Below are positions 18,113-26,439 of a stretch of 64,000 bases of DNA, one piece after another (positions within the stretch are counted from its first letter, which is position 1; every line of letters starts with the position of its first letter). The notes beneath the pieces are model-generated. The model was not told where the DNA came from, ran no database searches, and saw only the letters and a list, made by a program, of their open reading frames with translations. The position numbers and the translations under genes are program-made. The DNA is taken from positions 4,526,001 to 4,590,000 of the forward strand of contig NC_003228.3 in assembly GCF_000025985.1 (NCBI RefSeq), read 5' to 3'. Source of the DNA: Bacteroides fragilis NCTC 9343 (lineage in GTDB: Bacteria; Bacteroidota; Bacteroidia; Bacteroidales; Bacteroidaceae).

Positions 18113-20581
18113 CTAAACAATCAAACTTCCTAACTGATATACTGTAAAAGCCAGCCCCCATGCCAGAACTAAAGTATAACCCATGGAAAACAGTGCCCAT
18201 TTCCAACTTCCTGATTCTTGTTTTATCGCAATCAGTGTTGCTATACATGGGAAATAAATCAGCACAAACAGCATATAAGTCAAAGCGACGAGTGGAGTGA
18301 TAGGAATACGATTTGAAAGATTCACGTTCTCAATATCACTTTCATTCGTATAAAGAACTCCTAAGGTACTAACCACCAACTCTTTTGCACCAATACCCGA
18401 AATCAATCCGACTCCAAGTTTCCAATCGAATCCCAAAGGTTCAATCATCGGTTCAATAGCTTTTCCGATTTGACCAATATAGGAATTTTCCTGCTGTTCT
18501 GCAACTGTTTCGTAATTATCATGTGGATAATAACCCAAAAACCAAATAATAATAGAGGCAACCATAATAATACTGCCCATTTTTCGCAAATAGTGGTTCC
18601 CTTTTTCCCAAGTATGGCGAAAGATGCTTTTTGCTGTGGGCATACGGTAGGGAGGAAGTTCCATTACAAAAGGAGCATCATCGCCTTTCATCAATAATTT
18701 ACTAAAAATACGTGCCATGAAAACAGCTAATAGGATTCCCGTGGAGTAAACGCATAGCAATATAAAACCGGCATGGCTTGGAAAAAAAGCCTGAGTCATG
18801 ACCAAGTAAATGGGTAAACGAGCACTACATGACATCAATGGATTAATTAACATGGTTATAATTCTACACTTGCGATCTTCAATGATACGCGATGACATGA
18901 TTGCCGGTACATTGCATCCAAACCCCATGATAAGAGGAATAAATGATTTACCATGCAATCCCATACGGTGCATAATCTTATCCATAATAAATGCAGCACG
19001 TGCCATATATCCCGAATCTTCCATAATGGATATGAAGAAATACAAAATCAGAATATTCGGTAGAAACACGATAACTCCTCCCACTCCTCCTATGATGCCA
19101 TCGACAAGCAGAGCTTTTAATGGTCCTTCGGTCATATTGTTGCGTATTTGATTTCCTAATTGCTCTACCAACCATTCGATACCTTGCATGGGATAATTTC
19201 CAAAGACAAATGTAACCTCAAACATTATATAGAGGAAAAGGAAGAATATAGGGTACCCCCAAATATGATGGGTTACAATCGTATCTATTATGCGAGTCAC
19301 CTGCTCTTTTTCCTTTTGGTTATTTACAAATGTCTCTTTTAATGCTCCGGCAATGAAACCATACTTGGCATCAGTAATAGCCTGTTCGCTATCTTCATTT
19401 ATTGCCTTATAGAGACGTTGAGTTTCTTTATCCCGCAGAGCTAAAATTTCACTTCCATTAGGCAGCGTCTTGACAAATAATTCTATGTCCTTGTCTTTCT
19501 CCAATAGTTTGATGGCTAAGAAACGAGTGGAATATTTGTGACGAATCTGCTTGTTGTCACTAATCAACTTCTTTACAGCCTCAATGCTACGTTCCAATTC
19601 TGGTCCATGATTGATATGGATATGACGGAAATACGCATGAGATTTAATATGTACTTCCTCGCTATGACTTCCAAATTCATGGTCAGGAACGTATGTTTCA
19701 TGCCATCCTTTTAAATCTTCCAACACTTCTGTACGAACATCCAACTTTTCCTGCGTGAGAAAATCAATACCTTCGTAAAGACTGATAATAATGTGGAACA
19801 ATTTATCAACACCTTCTCCTGTACGGCAAACGGTAGGTACCATAGGTACGCCTAACAATCGGCTTAACTTAAGATAATCTAGTTGATTACCACTCGCTTT
19901 GAGTTCATCAAACATATTTAGGGCGACAACCATTCGCACATTCATATCAATAAGCTGGGTCGTAAGATAAAAATTGCGTTCTAAGTTTGATGCATCTACT
20001 ACATTGATAATCACATCAGGAGTTTCTTCGATAATGTATTTGCGCACATATACTTCTTCCGGTGTATAAGTTGATAAAGAATAAGTACCAGGTAGATCCA
20101 CTATGCGAAAATGGTATCCTTGAAAGTCAAAAGCGTTTTCTTTGGCATCTACGGTAACTCCGCTATAATTTCCTATGCGTTCATGGGCACCGGAAGCGTA
20201 ATTAAATAACGAGGTTTTCCCACAATTAGGGTTTCCTATTAATGCCACATTAATAGTACGCCGTTTCCCTTTTGCCAACGTCGCCATCTTGTTTTCAGGT
20301 ATCATGGTCTCTTCTATTATAGGACCATAATAAGAATCTTGAGTGGTGCGCGTTTCTTGTTCGCTCACCACCTCAATCATCTCGGCCTCCTGCCGTCGAA
20401 GGGAAATTTCATAACCCAACAAACTGTATTTTATCGGATCTTTCAAGGGGGCGTTTAAAATAACAGCTATAGTCTTTCCTTTGATAAATCCCATTTCCAC
20501 GATGCGCTTGCGAAAGCCACCATGTCCCAAAACTTTGACTATTATCCCTTTTTCTCCTGTTTTTAGTTCAGATAAACGCAT
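18113..20581 (-). CDS. feoB: FeoA-FeoB fusion ferrous iron transporter
   Basis: 822 aa. Residues 1-75 are a FeoA SH3-like domain (MRLSELKTGEKGIIVKVLGH, EMGFIKGKTIAV). A G-domain follows with G1 GNPNCGKTS, G2 around GNYSGVTVD, G3 DLPGTYS and G4 ALNMFDE (an NxxD variant). The C-terminal part holds the Gate helices, with GFGCNVPAIMSSR and SCSARLPIYLVM motifs and Cys residues typical of FeoB. It imports Fe2+ across the inner membrane. Fused FeoAB is usual in Bacteroides; an extra copy on a mobile island would raise iron uptake under anaerobic conditions. Confidence 0.95.
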   Translation of the reverse strand: MRLSELKTGEKGIIVKVLGHGGFRKRIVEMGFIKGKTIAVILNAPLKDPIKYSLLGYEISLRRQEAEMIEVVSEQETRTTQDSYYGPIIEETMIPENKMATLAKGKRRTINVALIGNPNCGKTSLFNYASGAHERIGNYSGVTVDAKENAFDFQGYHFRIVDLPGTYSLSTYTPEEVYVRKYIIEETPDVIINVVDASNLERNFYLTTQLIDMNVRMVVALNMFDELKASGNQLDYLKLSRLLGVPMVPTVCRTGEGVDKLFHIIISLYEGIDFLTQEKLDVRTEVLEDLKGWHETYVPDHEFGSHSEEVHIKSHAYFRHIHINHGPELERSIEAVKKLISDNKQIRHKYSTRFLAIKLLEKDKDIELFVKTLPNGSEILALRDKETQRLYKAINEDSEQAITDAKYGFIAGALKETFVNNQKEKEQVTRIIDTIVTHHIWGYPIFFLFLYIMFEVTFVFGNYPMQGIEWLVEQLGNQIRNNMTEGPLKALLVDGIIGGVGGVIVFLPNILILYFFISIMEDSGYMARAAFIMDKIMHRMGLHGKSFIPLIMGFGCNVPAIMSSRIIEDRKCRIITMLINPLMSCSARLPIYLVMTQAFFPSHAGFILLCVYSTGILLAVFMARIFSKLLMKGDDAPFVMELPPYRMPTAKSIFRHTWEKGNHYLRKMGSIIMVASIIIWFLGYYPHDNYETVAEQQENSYIGQIGKAIEPMIEPLGFDWKLGVGLISGIGAKELVVSTLGVLYTNESDIENVNLSNRIPITPLVALTYMLFVLIYFPCIATLIAIKQESGSWKWALFSMGYTLVLAWGLAFTVYQLGSLIV

Positions 20582-20626
20582 ATCCTTAAAAAGTGCAAGA
20601 TAGTTTTATTAAAGGACGTGTTAAAT

Positions 20627-21499
20627 CTATTTACAAAAATGAGTAGATACAAACTGGAGAACTTCAGGCAGTACTGAACGCCAGTATCTCCAATCATGTT
20701 TTCCATTCTGCATTCTGAACTCATGAGGAATTTCCATTTTCTTCAAATCTGCATGTAGTAACACATTATTGGGTGATAAAGCATCGTCATCCCCACAAGA
20801 AATATACCATGATACAGTTTGCTTTTTTTCTTCTGGCAATTGTTTGAATAACTCGTAAACATTATACGGTTTGTACCACTCCATCAGTTCTTTTTCTGTA
20901 ATATTAGGGTATCTGGATTTTATATAATCTTTTTCATACCCTCTAATGGCAGCACTTAGCGGACAAGAGGCAACAAACATCTCTGGTTGATGCAAAGCAT
21001 AGAAAAAAGCGGCTCCACCTCCCATAGATGCACCGGCAATGGCACGGCTACCTTTTTCTGTACGACAACGATATGTCTTTTCTATATATGGAATGAATTC
21101 TTGAAAAAAGAAATCCTCAAAATTGAAATTGTTATCAGGGTCGTTAAAGTAACTAATATGCCTATTCCCGAAATTTGCATCCGGTGTTACCACAATCATA
21201 GGAACAATTTTTCCTTCCTTAATGGCATTGTCCATATAATGTTTCAAATTGCCATAGTTAATCCATCCCTGTTGATTGGGAACAGTTCCTTTCGGACCAG
21301 CTGGATGGAGTAAATAAAGAACCGGATAATTTCTTTCTGACGAATTGTAATCAGGTGGTAAATAAATACCATATTTCCGTTCTCCACGCAAAACTTCACT
21401 GTTTAATGTTCTTTCATCATATACGACCCCTTCATTTTGGGCAAACAATAGCCTGCTACTTGCAAGCAAAACAGAAAGAAATAAAAAAATCTTTTTCAT
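20627..21499 (-). CDS. Secreted esterase (alpha/beta hydrolase, esterase D-like)
   Basis: 290 aa. Signal peptide MKKIFLFLSVLLASSRLLFA. The nucleophile elbow is GASMGG (about residue 157), an acidic residue lies in SCGDDDAL, and the catalytic His is in GKHDWRYW near the C-terminus. This is the PF00756-type fold used by feruloyl/acetyl xylan esterases and by siderophore esterases such as Fes/IroE. Its position directly before feoAB makes a role in releasing iron from a ferric chelate possible, but substrate is not shown by sequence. Confidence 0.85.
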   Translation of the reverse strand: MKKIFLFLSVLLASSRLLFAQNEGVVYDERTLNSEVLRGERKYGIYLPPDYNSSERNYPVLYLLHPAGPKGTVPNQQGWINYGNLKHYMDNAIKEGKIVPMIVVTPDANFGNRHISYFNDPDNNFNFEDFFFQEFIPYIEKTYRCRTEKGSRAIAGASMGGGAAFFYALHQPEMFVASCPLSAAIRGYEKDYIKSRYPNITEKELMEWYKPYNVYELFKQLPEEKKQTVSWYISCGDDDALSPNNVLLHADLKKMEIPHEFRMQNGKHDWRYWRSVLPEVLQFVSTHFCK

Positions 21500-21511
21500 T
21501 TGTTCTATCTT

Positions 21512-22645
21512 TTAAATGGTTATATGTAATATTGCAGACAATCGTGATAAAAACTCCTGAGCTTCGTCCATTGTTAGGCAAAGAGGCGGTAAGATACGGA
21601 TTACATTGTTTCCTGCAACTCCGGTAAAAACTTTCTGCTCAAATAATAGTCTTTGACGAATTTCTCTGACTGCCACATCAAATTCCAATCCTATCATCAA
21701 TCCTCGTCCACGTACTTCTTTTATATATGGCATTTTGCGGAGTTCATCAATCAGAAAATCACCTACCTGTTTGGCATTCACGACAAGTTCTTCTTTCTCC
21801 ATAATGTCCAATACGGAAATAGCGGCAGCACAAGCCAAATGGTTCCCTCCGAAGGTTGTTCCTAATTGACCATATATGGATGTGAATTGGGGAGAAATCA
21901 ATACGGCTCCCATAGGGAAGCCATTGGCGATTCCCTTTGCGACAGTGATTAAATCCGGACGAATACCATCATACTGATGTGCAAAAAATTTTCCACTACG
22001 CCCGTATCCTGATTGTATTTCATCGAGAATTAAGATTGTATCGGTCTTATTGCACTCTTGTTGTAGTATCTGCATAAATTGCGATGTAGGTAATTGGATT
22101 CCTCCGATTCCTTGTATTCCTTCTATAATGACGGCACACACATCGCCCTTAGAAAGTTCCCGCACCAATGATTCGGTATCATTCAATGGCAGATAGGTTA
22201 CATGCCCATTCTGATTAATAGGGGCTATAATCTTGGGATTATCGGTAGCCTCAACCGTCAATGAAGTCCGACCATGAAAAGCGTTTTTAAAAGCTATAAC
22301 TCTGGTTCTTCTATTATAAAAGGAAGCTAATTTCAATGCGTTCTCATTGGCTTCTGCCCCCGAATTTACCAGAAAAAGTTTATAATCCTCGTATTGGGAC
22401 ATTCTCCCCAAGCGTTCTGCCAACTCTTGTTGTAGTTCGTTTTTTACAGAGTTTGAATAAAAAGCCAATTTACCGGCTTGTTTGGTAAGGGCATCTATAA
22501 AGGAAGGATGCGAATGGCCTACCGAAATAACGGCATGACCTCCATAAAGATCCATATACTTGGTTCCTTTGTCATCCCAAACAGAGCATCTTTCTCCTTT
22601 GACAATGTTTATGTCAAAAACAGGATATACATCAAATGGTTTCAT
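21512..22645 (-). CDS. Acetylornithine aminotransferase-like class III PLP enzyme
   Basis: 377 aa from the ATG at 22645 (MKPFDVYPVFDINIVKG), which fits the family better than the ATG four codons upstream. It has NSGAEANENALKLA, the PLP-ring Asp in DEIQSGYGRSGKFFA and the Schiff-base Lys in TVAKGIANGFPMGAV. It strongly resembles Bacteroides ArgD, which converts N-acylated glutamate semialdehyde to ornithine precursor. As a cargo copy its substrate may differ, and neighbours (DapA, a class I aminotransferase, PdxK) would also fit a lysine/ornithine-type or diamino acid product. Confidence 0.85.
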   Translation of the reverse strand: MKPFDVYPVFDINIVKGERCSVWDDKGTKYMDLYGGHAVISVGHSHPSFIDALTKQAGKLAFYSNSVKNELQQELAERLGRMSQYEDYKLFLVNSGAEANENALKLASFYNRRTRVIAFKNAFHGRTSLTVEATDNPKIIAPINQNGHVTYLPLNDTESLVRELSKGDVCAVIIEGIQGIGGIQLPTSQFMQILQQECNKTDTILILDEIQSGYGRSGKFFAHQYDGIRPDLITVAKGIANGFPMGAVLISPQFTSIYGQLGTTFGGNHLACAAAISVLDIMEKEELVVNAKQVGDFLIDELRKMPYIKEVRGRGLMIGLEFDVAVREIRQRLLFEQKVFTGVAGNNVIRILPPLCLTMDEAQEFLSRLSAILHITI

Positions 22646-22668
22646 TGTTTGTCCCATTAAATCAGATT

Positions 22669-23862
22669 CTATACCAGAAGTTCCAAAGCACTCTTGATTC
22701 TTTTCATTGCTTCTACAATGTTCTCATCACTTGTCGCATAGCTGATACGAAAATATCCGGGTGCGCCGAAAGCGTCTCCACTGACAGCTGCCACGTGTCC
22801 GACTTCCAGCAAGTACATCACCAAGTCTGTGGAATTGTTGATTACCCAGTCTTTGTATCTCTTACCAAAAAAACTGCTGCATTTAGGGAATAAATAGAAT
22901 GCCCCTTCAGGTATATTGACTTCCAGACCTGCAATTTCTTTTCCTAGTCTCACTACCAAATCTCTACGTCGCTCAAATGCTAAACGCATTTCTTCCACAC
23001 AGTTCTGCAAACCTCTATATGCGGCTTCTGCGGCTTTCTGAGAGATAGAACAAGGACCACTGGTATATTGTCCTTGTAATTTAGAACATCCTTTTACAAC
23101 CCATTCCGGACCGGCAACGAATCCTATTCTCCATCCGGTCATAGCATATGCTTTGGATACTCCATTGATAATGATAACCCGTTCTTTGATAGTCGGAAAT
23201 TGAGCTATACTTTCATGCTTGTCCACATAATTTACGTGTTCGTATATTTCATCGGATAAAATGAGTACATGCTCATGTTTGGATAACACGTTTGCTAATT
23301 CTTGAAGTTCTTGCCGGGAATAAACAGTTCCGGTGGGATTGTTGGGAGAACTCAGAATGATTGCACGTGTCTTTGAAGTAATGACGGCTTCCAATTGTGA
23401 AGGTGTTATTTTAAAATCTTGTTCTATTTCAGTAGGTACAACTACAGGTACACCTTCAGCCAGTTTTACCATTTCCGGATAGCTTACCCAATAAGGAGCC
23501 GGAATTATCACCTCATCTCCCGGATTCACTACTGCCAATATAGCATTGCAAACAGATTGTTTAGCACCATTTGAACATATAATTTGGGAGGCTGAGTAGT
23601 TCACCCCATTTTCATTATTCAATTTATTCGCAATGGCTTCCCGTAAAGACAAAAAGCCCATTACGGGCGAATAATAAGAATAGTTCTGTTCTATGGCTTC
23701 GATTGCTGCCTTTTTAATATGTCCGGGAGTATTAAAGTCGGGTTCTCCCACACTCATATTAATGACATCTACTCCTTTAGCCTTCAACTCTGCACTCTTT
23801 TGGGACATCAAGAGTGTAGCTGAAGGGGATAAACGGGTTACATGACTGGAAACTTGATTCAT
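22669..23862 (-). CDS. Class I PLP aminotransferase (aspartate aminotransferase type)
   Basis: 397 aa, full length. Fold-type I features: NMSVGEPDFNTPGHIKKAA, SPNNPTGTVYS, ILSDEIYEHV and the PLP Lys in NGVSKAYAMTGWRIG. The final part contains GYFRISYATSDENI with the carboxylate-binding Arg. It should exchange amino groups between aspartate or a related amino acid and 2-oxoglutarate. It lies in the operon 31 bp after the HAD gene and 24 bp before the ArgD-like gene. Confidence 0.9.
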   Translation of the reverse strand: MNQVSSHVTRLSPSATLLMSQKSAELKAKGVDVINMSVGEPDFNTPGHIKKAAIEAIEQNYSYYSPVMGFLSLREAIANKLNNENGVNYSASQIICSNGAKQSVCNAILAVVNPGDEVIIPAPYWVSYPEMVKLAEGVPVVVPTEIEQDFKITPSQLEAVITSKTRAIILSSPNNPTGTVYSRQELQELANVLSKHEHVLILSDEIYEHVNYVDKHESIAQFPTIKERVIIINGVSKAYAMTGWRIGFVAGPEWVVKGCSKLQGQYTSGPCSISQKAAEAAYRGLQNCVEEMRLAFERRRDLVVRLGKEIAGLEVNIPEGAFYLFPKCSSFFGKRYKDWVINNSTDLVMYLLEVGHVAAVSGDAFGAPGYFRISYATSDENIVEAMKRIKSALELLV

Positions 23863-23892
23863 CTGTTCTATCTTTTAGTTCAACATTACGTT

Positions 23893-24552
23893 TTATCCTT
23901 TAAGCAAATTCAACAACTCGTATGGCTCTTCTATTATATATTGGGCGCCATTTGTCAATAGCTCGTTTCTATCTCCATATCCATACAGGACACCAATAGT
24001 ATCAATACCTATTTTTTTGGCAGCCAACATATCATACTTTCTGTCACCTATCATAACCACATTATCAGTGGCTGATATGTTGTTTGCAGATAGTACATAT
24101 TGTATCACGTCTGCCTTGTTCGAACGGGTGAATTCTTCGTTATCCCCACCTATAAATTTGAAATAAGTATCTAACTTGCAATCAGCCAAGAGTTGTTTTG
24201 CGGCATATTCCGGTTTTGTTGTTGCCACATATAATTCCTTGTTGTCATTTTGTAATTGCGACAAAACTTTCTCAATATTTTGGAACACCTTGTATTCATG
24301 AATACCTTTCTTCATATAATATTCGTCATACAGCTTGCAGGCAATTTCAACCTGTTGAGGTGAGAAATTGTATATTTCCCGAAGAGAATCCTGAAGAGGA
24401 GGACCAATCATTGGTTTGAATTCATCCAAACAAGTAACTTCGATATTGAAATATTTTAAACAATATCTTATTGACTCGGAAACTCCAATCTTAGAATCAA
24501 TTATCGTTCCATCCAAATCCCATAATATGTGCTTATACCTTTTCTGTGCCAT
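23893..24552 (-). CDS. HAD-superfamily phosphatase (phosphoglycolate phosphatase-like)
   Basis: 219 aa. Motif I is LWDLDGTIIDS near the N-terminus, the motif II Thr is in VATTKPEYAAKQL, and motif III/IV is MIGDRKYDMLAAK. The alpha-helical cap (about 20-85) makes it class C1, like Gph/PgmB. Substrate is unknown; in this operon it could hydrolyse a phosphorylated intermediate or recycle PLP, which HAD enzymes of this kind can do. A possible -7 box TATTTTTG lies at 24567-24574, only 15 bp before the ATG. Confidence 0.85.
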   Translation of the reverse strand: MAQKRYKHILWDLDGTIIDSKIGVSESIRYCLKYFNIEVTCLDEFKPMIGPPLQDSLREIYNFSPQQVEIACKLYDEYYMKKGIHEYKVFQNIEKVLSQLQNDNKELYVATTKPEYAAKQLLADCKLDTYFKFIGGDNEEFTRSNKADVIQYVLSANNISATDNVVMIGDRKYDMLAAKKIGIDTIGVLYGYGDRNELLTNGAQYIIEEPYELLNLLKG

Positions 24553-24647
24553 TTTTATTTTTTTTGCAAAAATACAACCTCTTAATTCTTTGCCTGTTAC
24601 ATAATTCGGGTATTTATTTGTATAATTTCAGTTGTTTGTATTCCCCT

Positions 24648-25520
24648 CTAAATAAGTTCATAACTACATACTTGAATAGGCATATCAAGGTTGTGCAATA
24701 CTTTTTCGAGTTGTATTCCTTCCCGATTGTCATATTCATATCCGAAAGTGGCGCGAATACCTTGCAATATGAATTGAGTGGCACGGTCTAAGGCAATGGG
24801 TAGGCTATCGCCTTGCAGCAAGGCTCCGGTGATAACGCTTGTAAAAGTATCGCCCGTTCCGGGATAATGGGCAGGCAGGTAAGGGCAGGTCACTTTCCAG
24901 TAACGATTGCCGCTACGATTGTAGGCATAGACGGAGGTTTTGCTCTTGTCGCCCGCAACGGGAACGCTGGTAATAATCACTACCTCTGGACCGTAATCGG
25001 ACAGTTGGCGAAGGTAAGATTTCAGTTCCTCATCCGTGTTCGTTTCCCGATAAGGGATGCCCAATAGATAAAATAGTTCCGTCAGATTGGGAGTGATGAC
25101 ATCTGCTTTGGTAATGAGATGCTTCATTTCATCAATCATGGACTCGTGAAAGTTGGCATAGAGTCGCCCATTGTCACCCAACACCGGATCTACAACGACC
25201 AGACCGTCCGGCTGACGGAAGTCTTCAATGAAATTGGAGACGATGTGTATCTGGTGCGGAGAACCCAAATAACCGGTGTAGAAGGCATTGAACTGCACTT
25301 CCAACTTCTTCCACTCGGAGATGATTTTAGGCATTTCGTCCGTCAAATCAAGGAAAGAAAATTCCGGATACTGGGTATGATTGGACAACACCGCCGTAGG
25401 CAGTGGACACACCTGGAACCCCATTGAGGAAAGAATAGGGATAACAACCGTTAAGGATACTCGTCCCAATCCGGACAAGTCGTGAACGGCAACAACTTTC
25501 TTTACTTTATTTGCATACAT
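24648..25520 (-). CDS. pdxY: Pyridoxal/pyridoxamine kinase (PfkB-like)
   Basis: 290 aa. The ribokinase-fold PLP kinase signatures are HDLSGLGRVSLTVVIPIL, LSNHTQYPEFSF, VVDPVLGDNGRLY and the anion-hole/catalytic Asp motif YPGTGDTFTSVITGALL. It phosphorylates pyridoxal or pyridoxamine, supplying PLP that the two aminotransferases of this operon need. It starts 6 bp after dapA. Gene name by family; pdxK would be as fair. Confidence 0.85.
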   Translation of the reverse strand: MYANKVKKVVAVHDLSGLGRVSLTVVIPILSSMGFQVCPLPTAVLSNHTQYPEFSFLDLTDEMPKIISEWKKLEVQFNAFYTGYLGSPHQIHIVSNFIEDFRQPDGLVVVDPVLGDNGRLYANFHESMIDEMKHLITKADVITPNLTELFYLLGIPYRETNTDEELKSYLRQLSDYGPEVVIITSVPVAGDKSKTSVYAYNRSGNRYWKVTCPYLPAHYPGTGDTFTSVITGALLQGDSLPIALDRATQFILQGIRATFGYEYDNREGIQLEKVLHNLDMPIQVCSYELI

Positions 25521-25525
25521 AAGGC

Positions 25526-26422
25526 TTATACGGATTTGATGTTTAGCTCTGATAAAATTTTACGCATTGCCTCCATGGTCGTAATGCGTGTAGGTACCAA
25601 GGGAAGACGTAACCGGTTTTCAATCATCCCCATGGCATTGAGCATAGCTTTGACACCTGCCGGATTTCCATCCACGAACAATAGTTTGAATAGTTCGGTA
25701 AATTGGTGGTGAATGGTAAGGGCATTGGCATAATCGCCATGTAGAGCCAAACGTACCATGCGGCTGAACTCACGCGGGAAAGCGTTACCTATTACAGAAA
25801 TGACACCTGTTGCCCCCAAGGTAAGCAATGGAAAAGTAATGCCGTCGTCACCCGAAATCACATCAAATCCGTCAGGCTTGTTCTTGATGATATCGTCCAC
25901 TTGAGTAATGTCACCGGACGACTCCTTAACGGCTATCACATTTTTGAAATCACGTGCAATACGCAGGGTCGTTTCCGCTTTCATATTTGTACCTGTCCGT
26001 CCCGGAACATTGTATAAAACAATAGGCAGTTCGGTAGATTCGGCAATGGCTTTGAAATGTTGGTATATTCCTTCTTGGGAGGGCTTGTTGTAGTAAGGTA
26101 CTACTGAAAGAATAGCATCTACACCGGTGAAGTCCTCATTTTTCAGTGTCTCTACTACGGTAAGCGTGTTATTTCCACCTACGCCTAAAAGAATCGGGAT
26201 GCGTCCGTTCACACGTTCAATAACCGTATGTCTTATTCTTTTTTTCTCCTCTTCGGTCAATGTGAGTGTTTCGGCCGTAGTGCCCAATACACACAGAAAG
26301 TCCGTACCGTTCTGTAGCAAATAATCTACCAAAAGGATAAGCGCATCATAATCTACGCTTCCATCTTCTTTAAATGGGGTAATCAATGCTACTCCCATTC
26401 CTGTCAACCGAGTTCGTGTCAT
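25526..26422 (-). CDS. dapA: 4-hydroxy-tetrahydrodipicolinate synthase (DapA)
   Basis: 298 aa. It has GTTAETLTLTEEEK, the proton-relay Tyr in VLYNVPGRTGTN and the Schiff-base Lys in VIAVKESSGD, all of which are features of true DapA. The enzyme condenses pyruvate with aspartate semialdehyde, the first committed step to diaminopimelate and lysine. It lies between copA (18 bp) and pdxK (6 bp). Other members of the fold (NAL, HOGA) are possible but the motif set favours DapA. Confidence 0.88.
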   Translation of the reverse strand: MTRTRLTGMGVALITPFKEDGSVDYDALILLVDYLLQNGTDFLCVLGTTAETLTLTEEEKKRIRHTVIERVNGRIPILLGVGGNNTLTVVETLKNEDFTGVDAILSVVPYYNKPSQEGIYQHFKAIAESTELPIVLYNVPGRTGTNMKAETTLRIARDFKNVIAVKESSGDITQVDDIIKNKPDGFDVISGDDGITFPLLTLGATGVISVIGNAFPREFSRMVRLALHGDYANALTIHHQFTELFKLLFVDGNPAGVKAMLNAMGMIENRLRLPLVPTRITTMEAMRKILSELNIKSV

Positions 26423-26439
26423 ATCTTCTAAAATTCTTA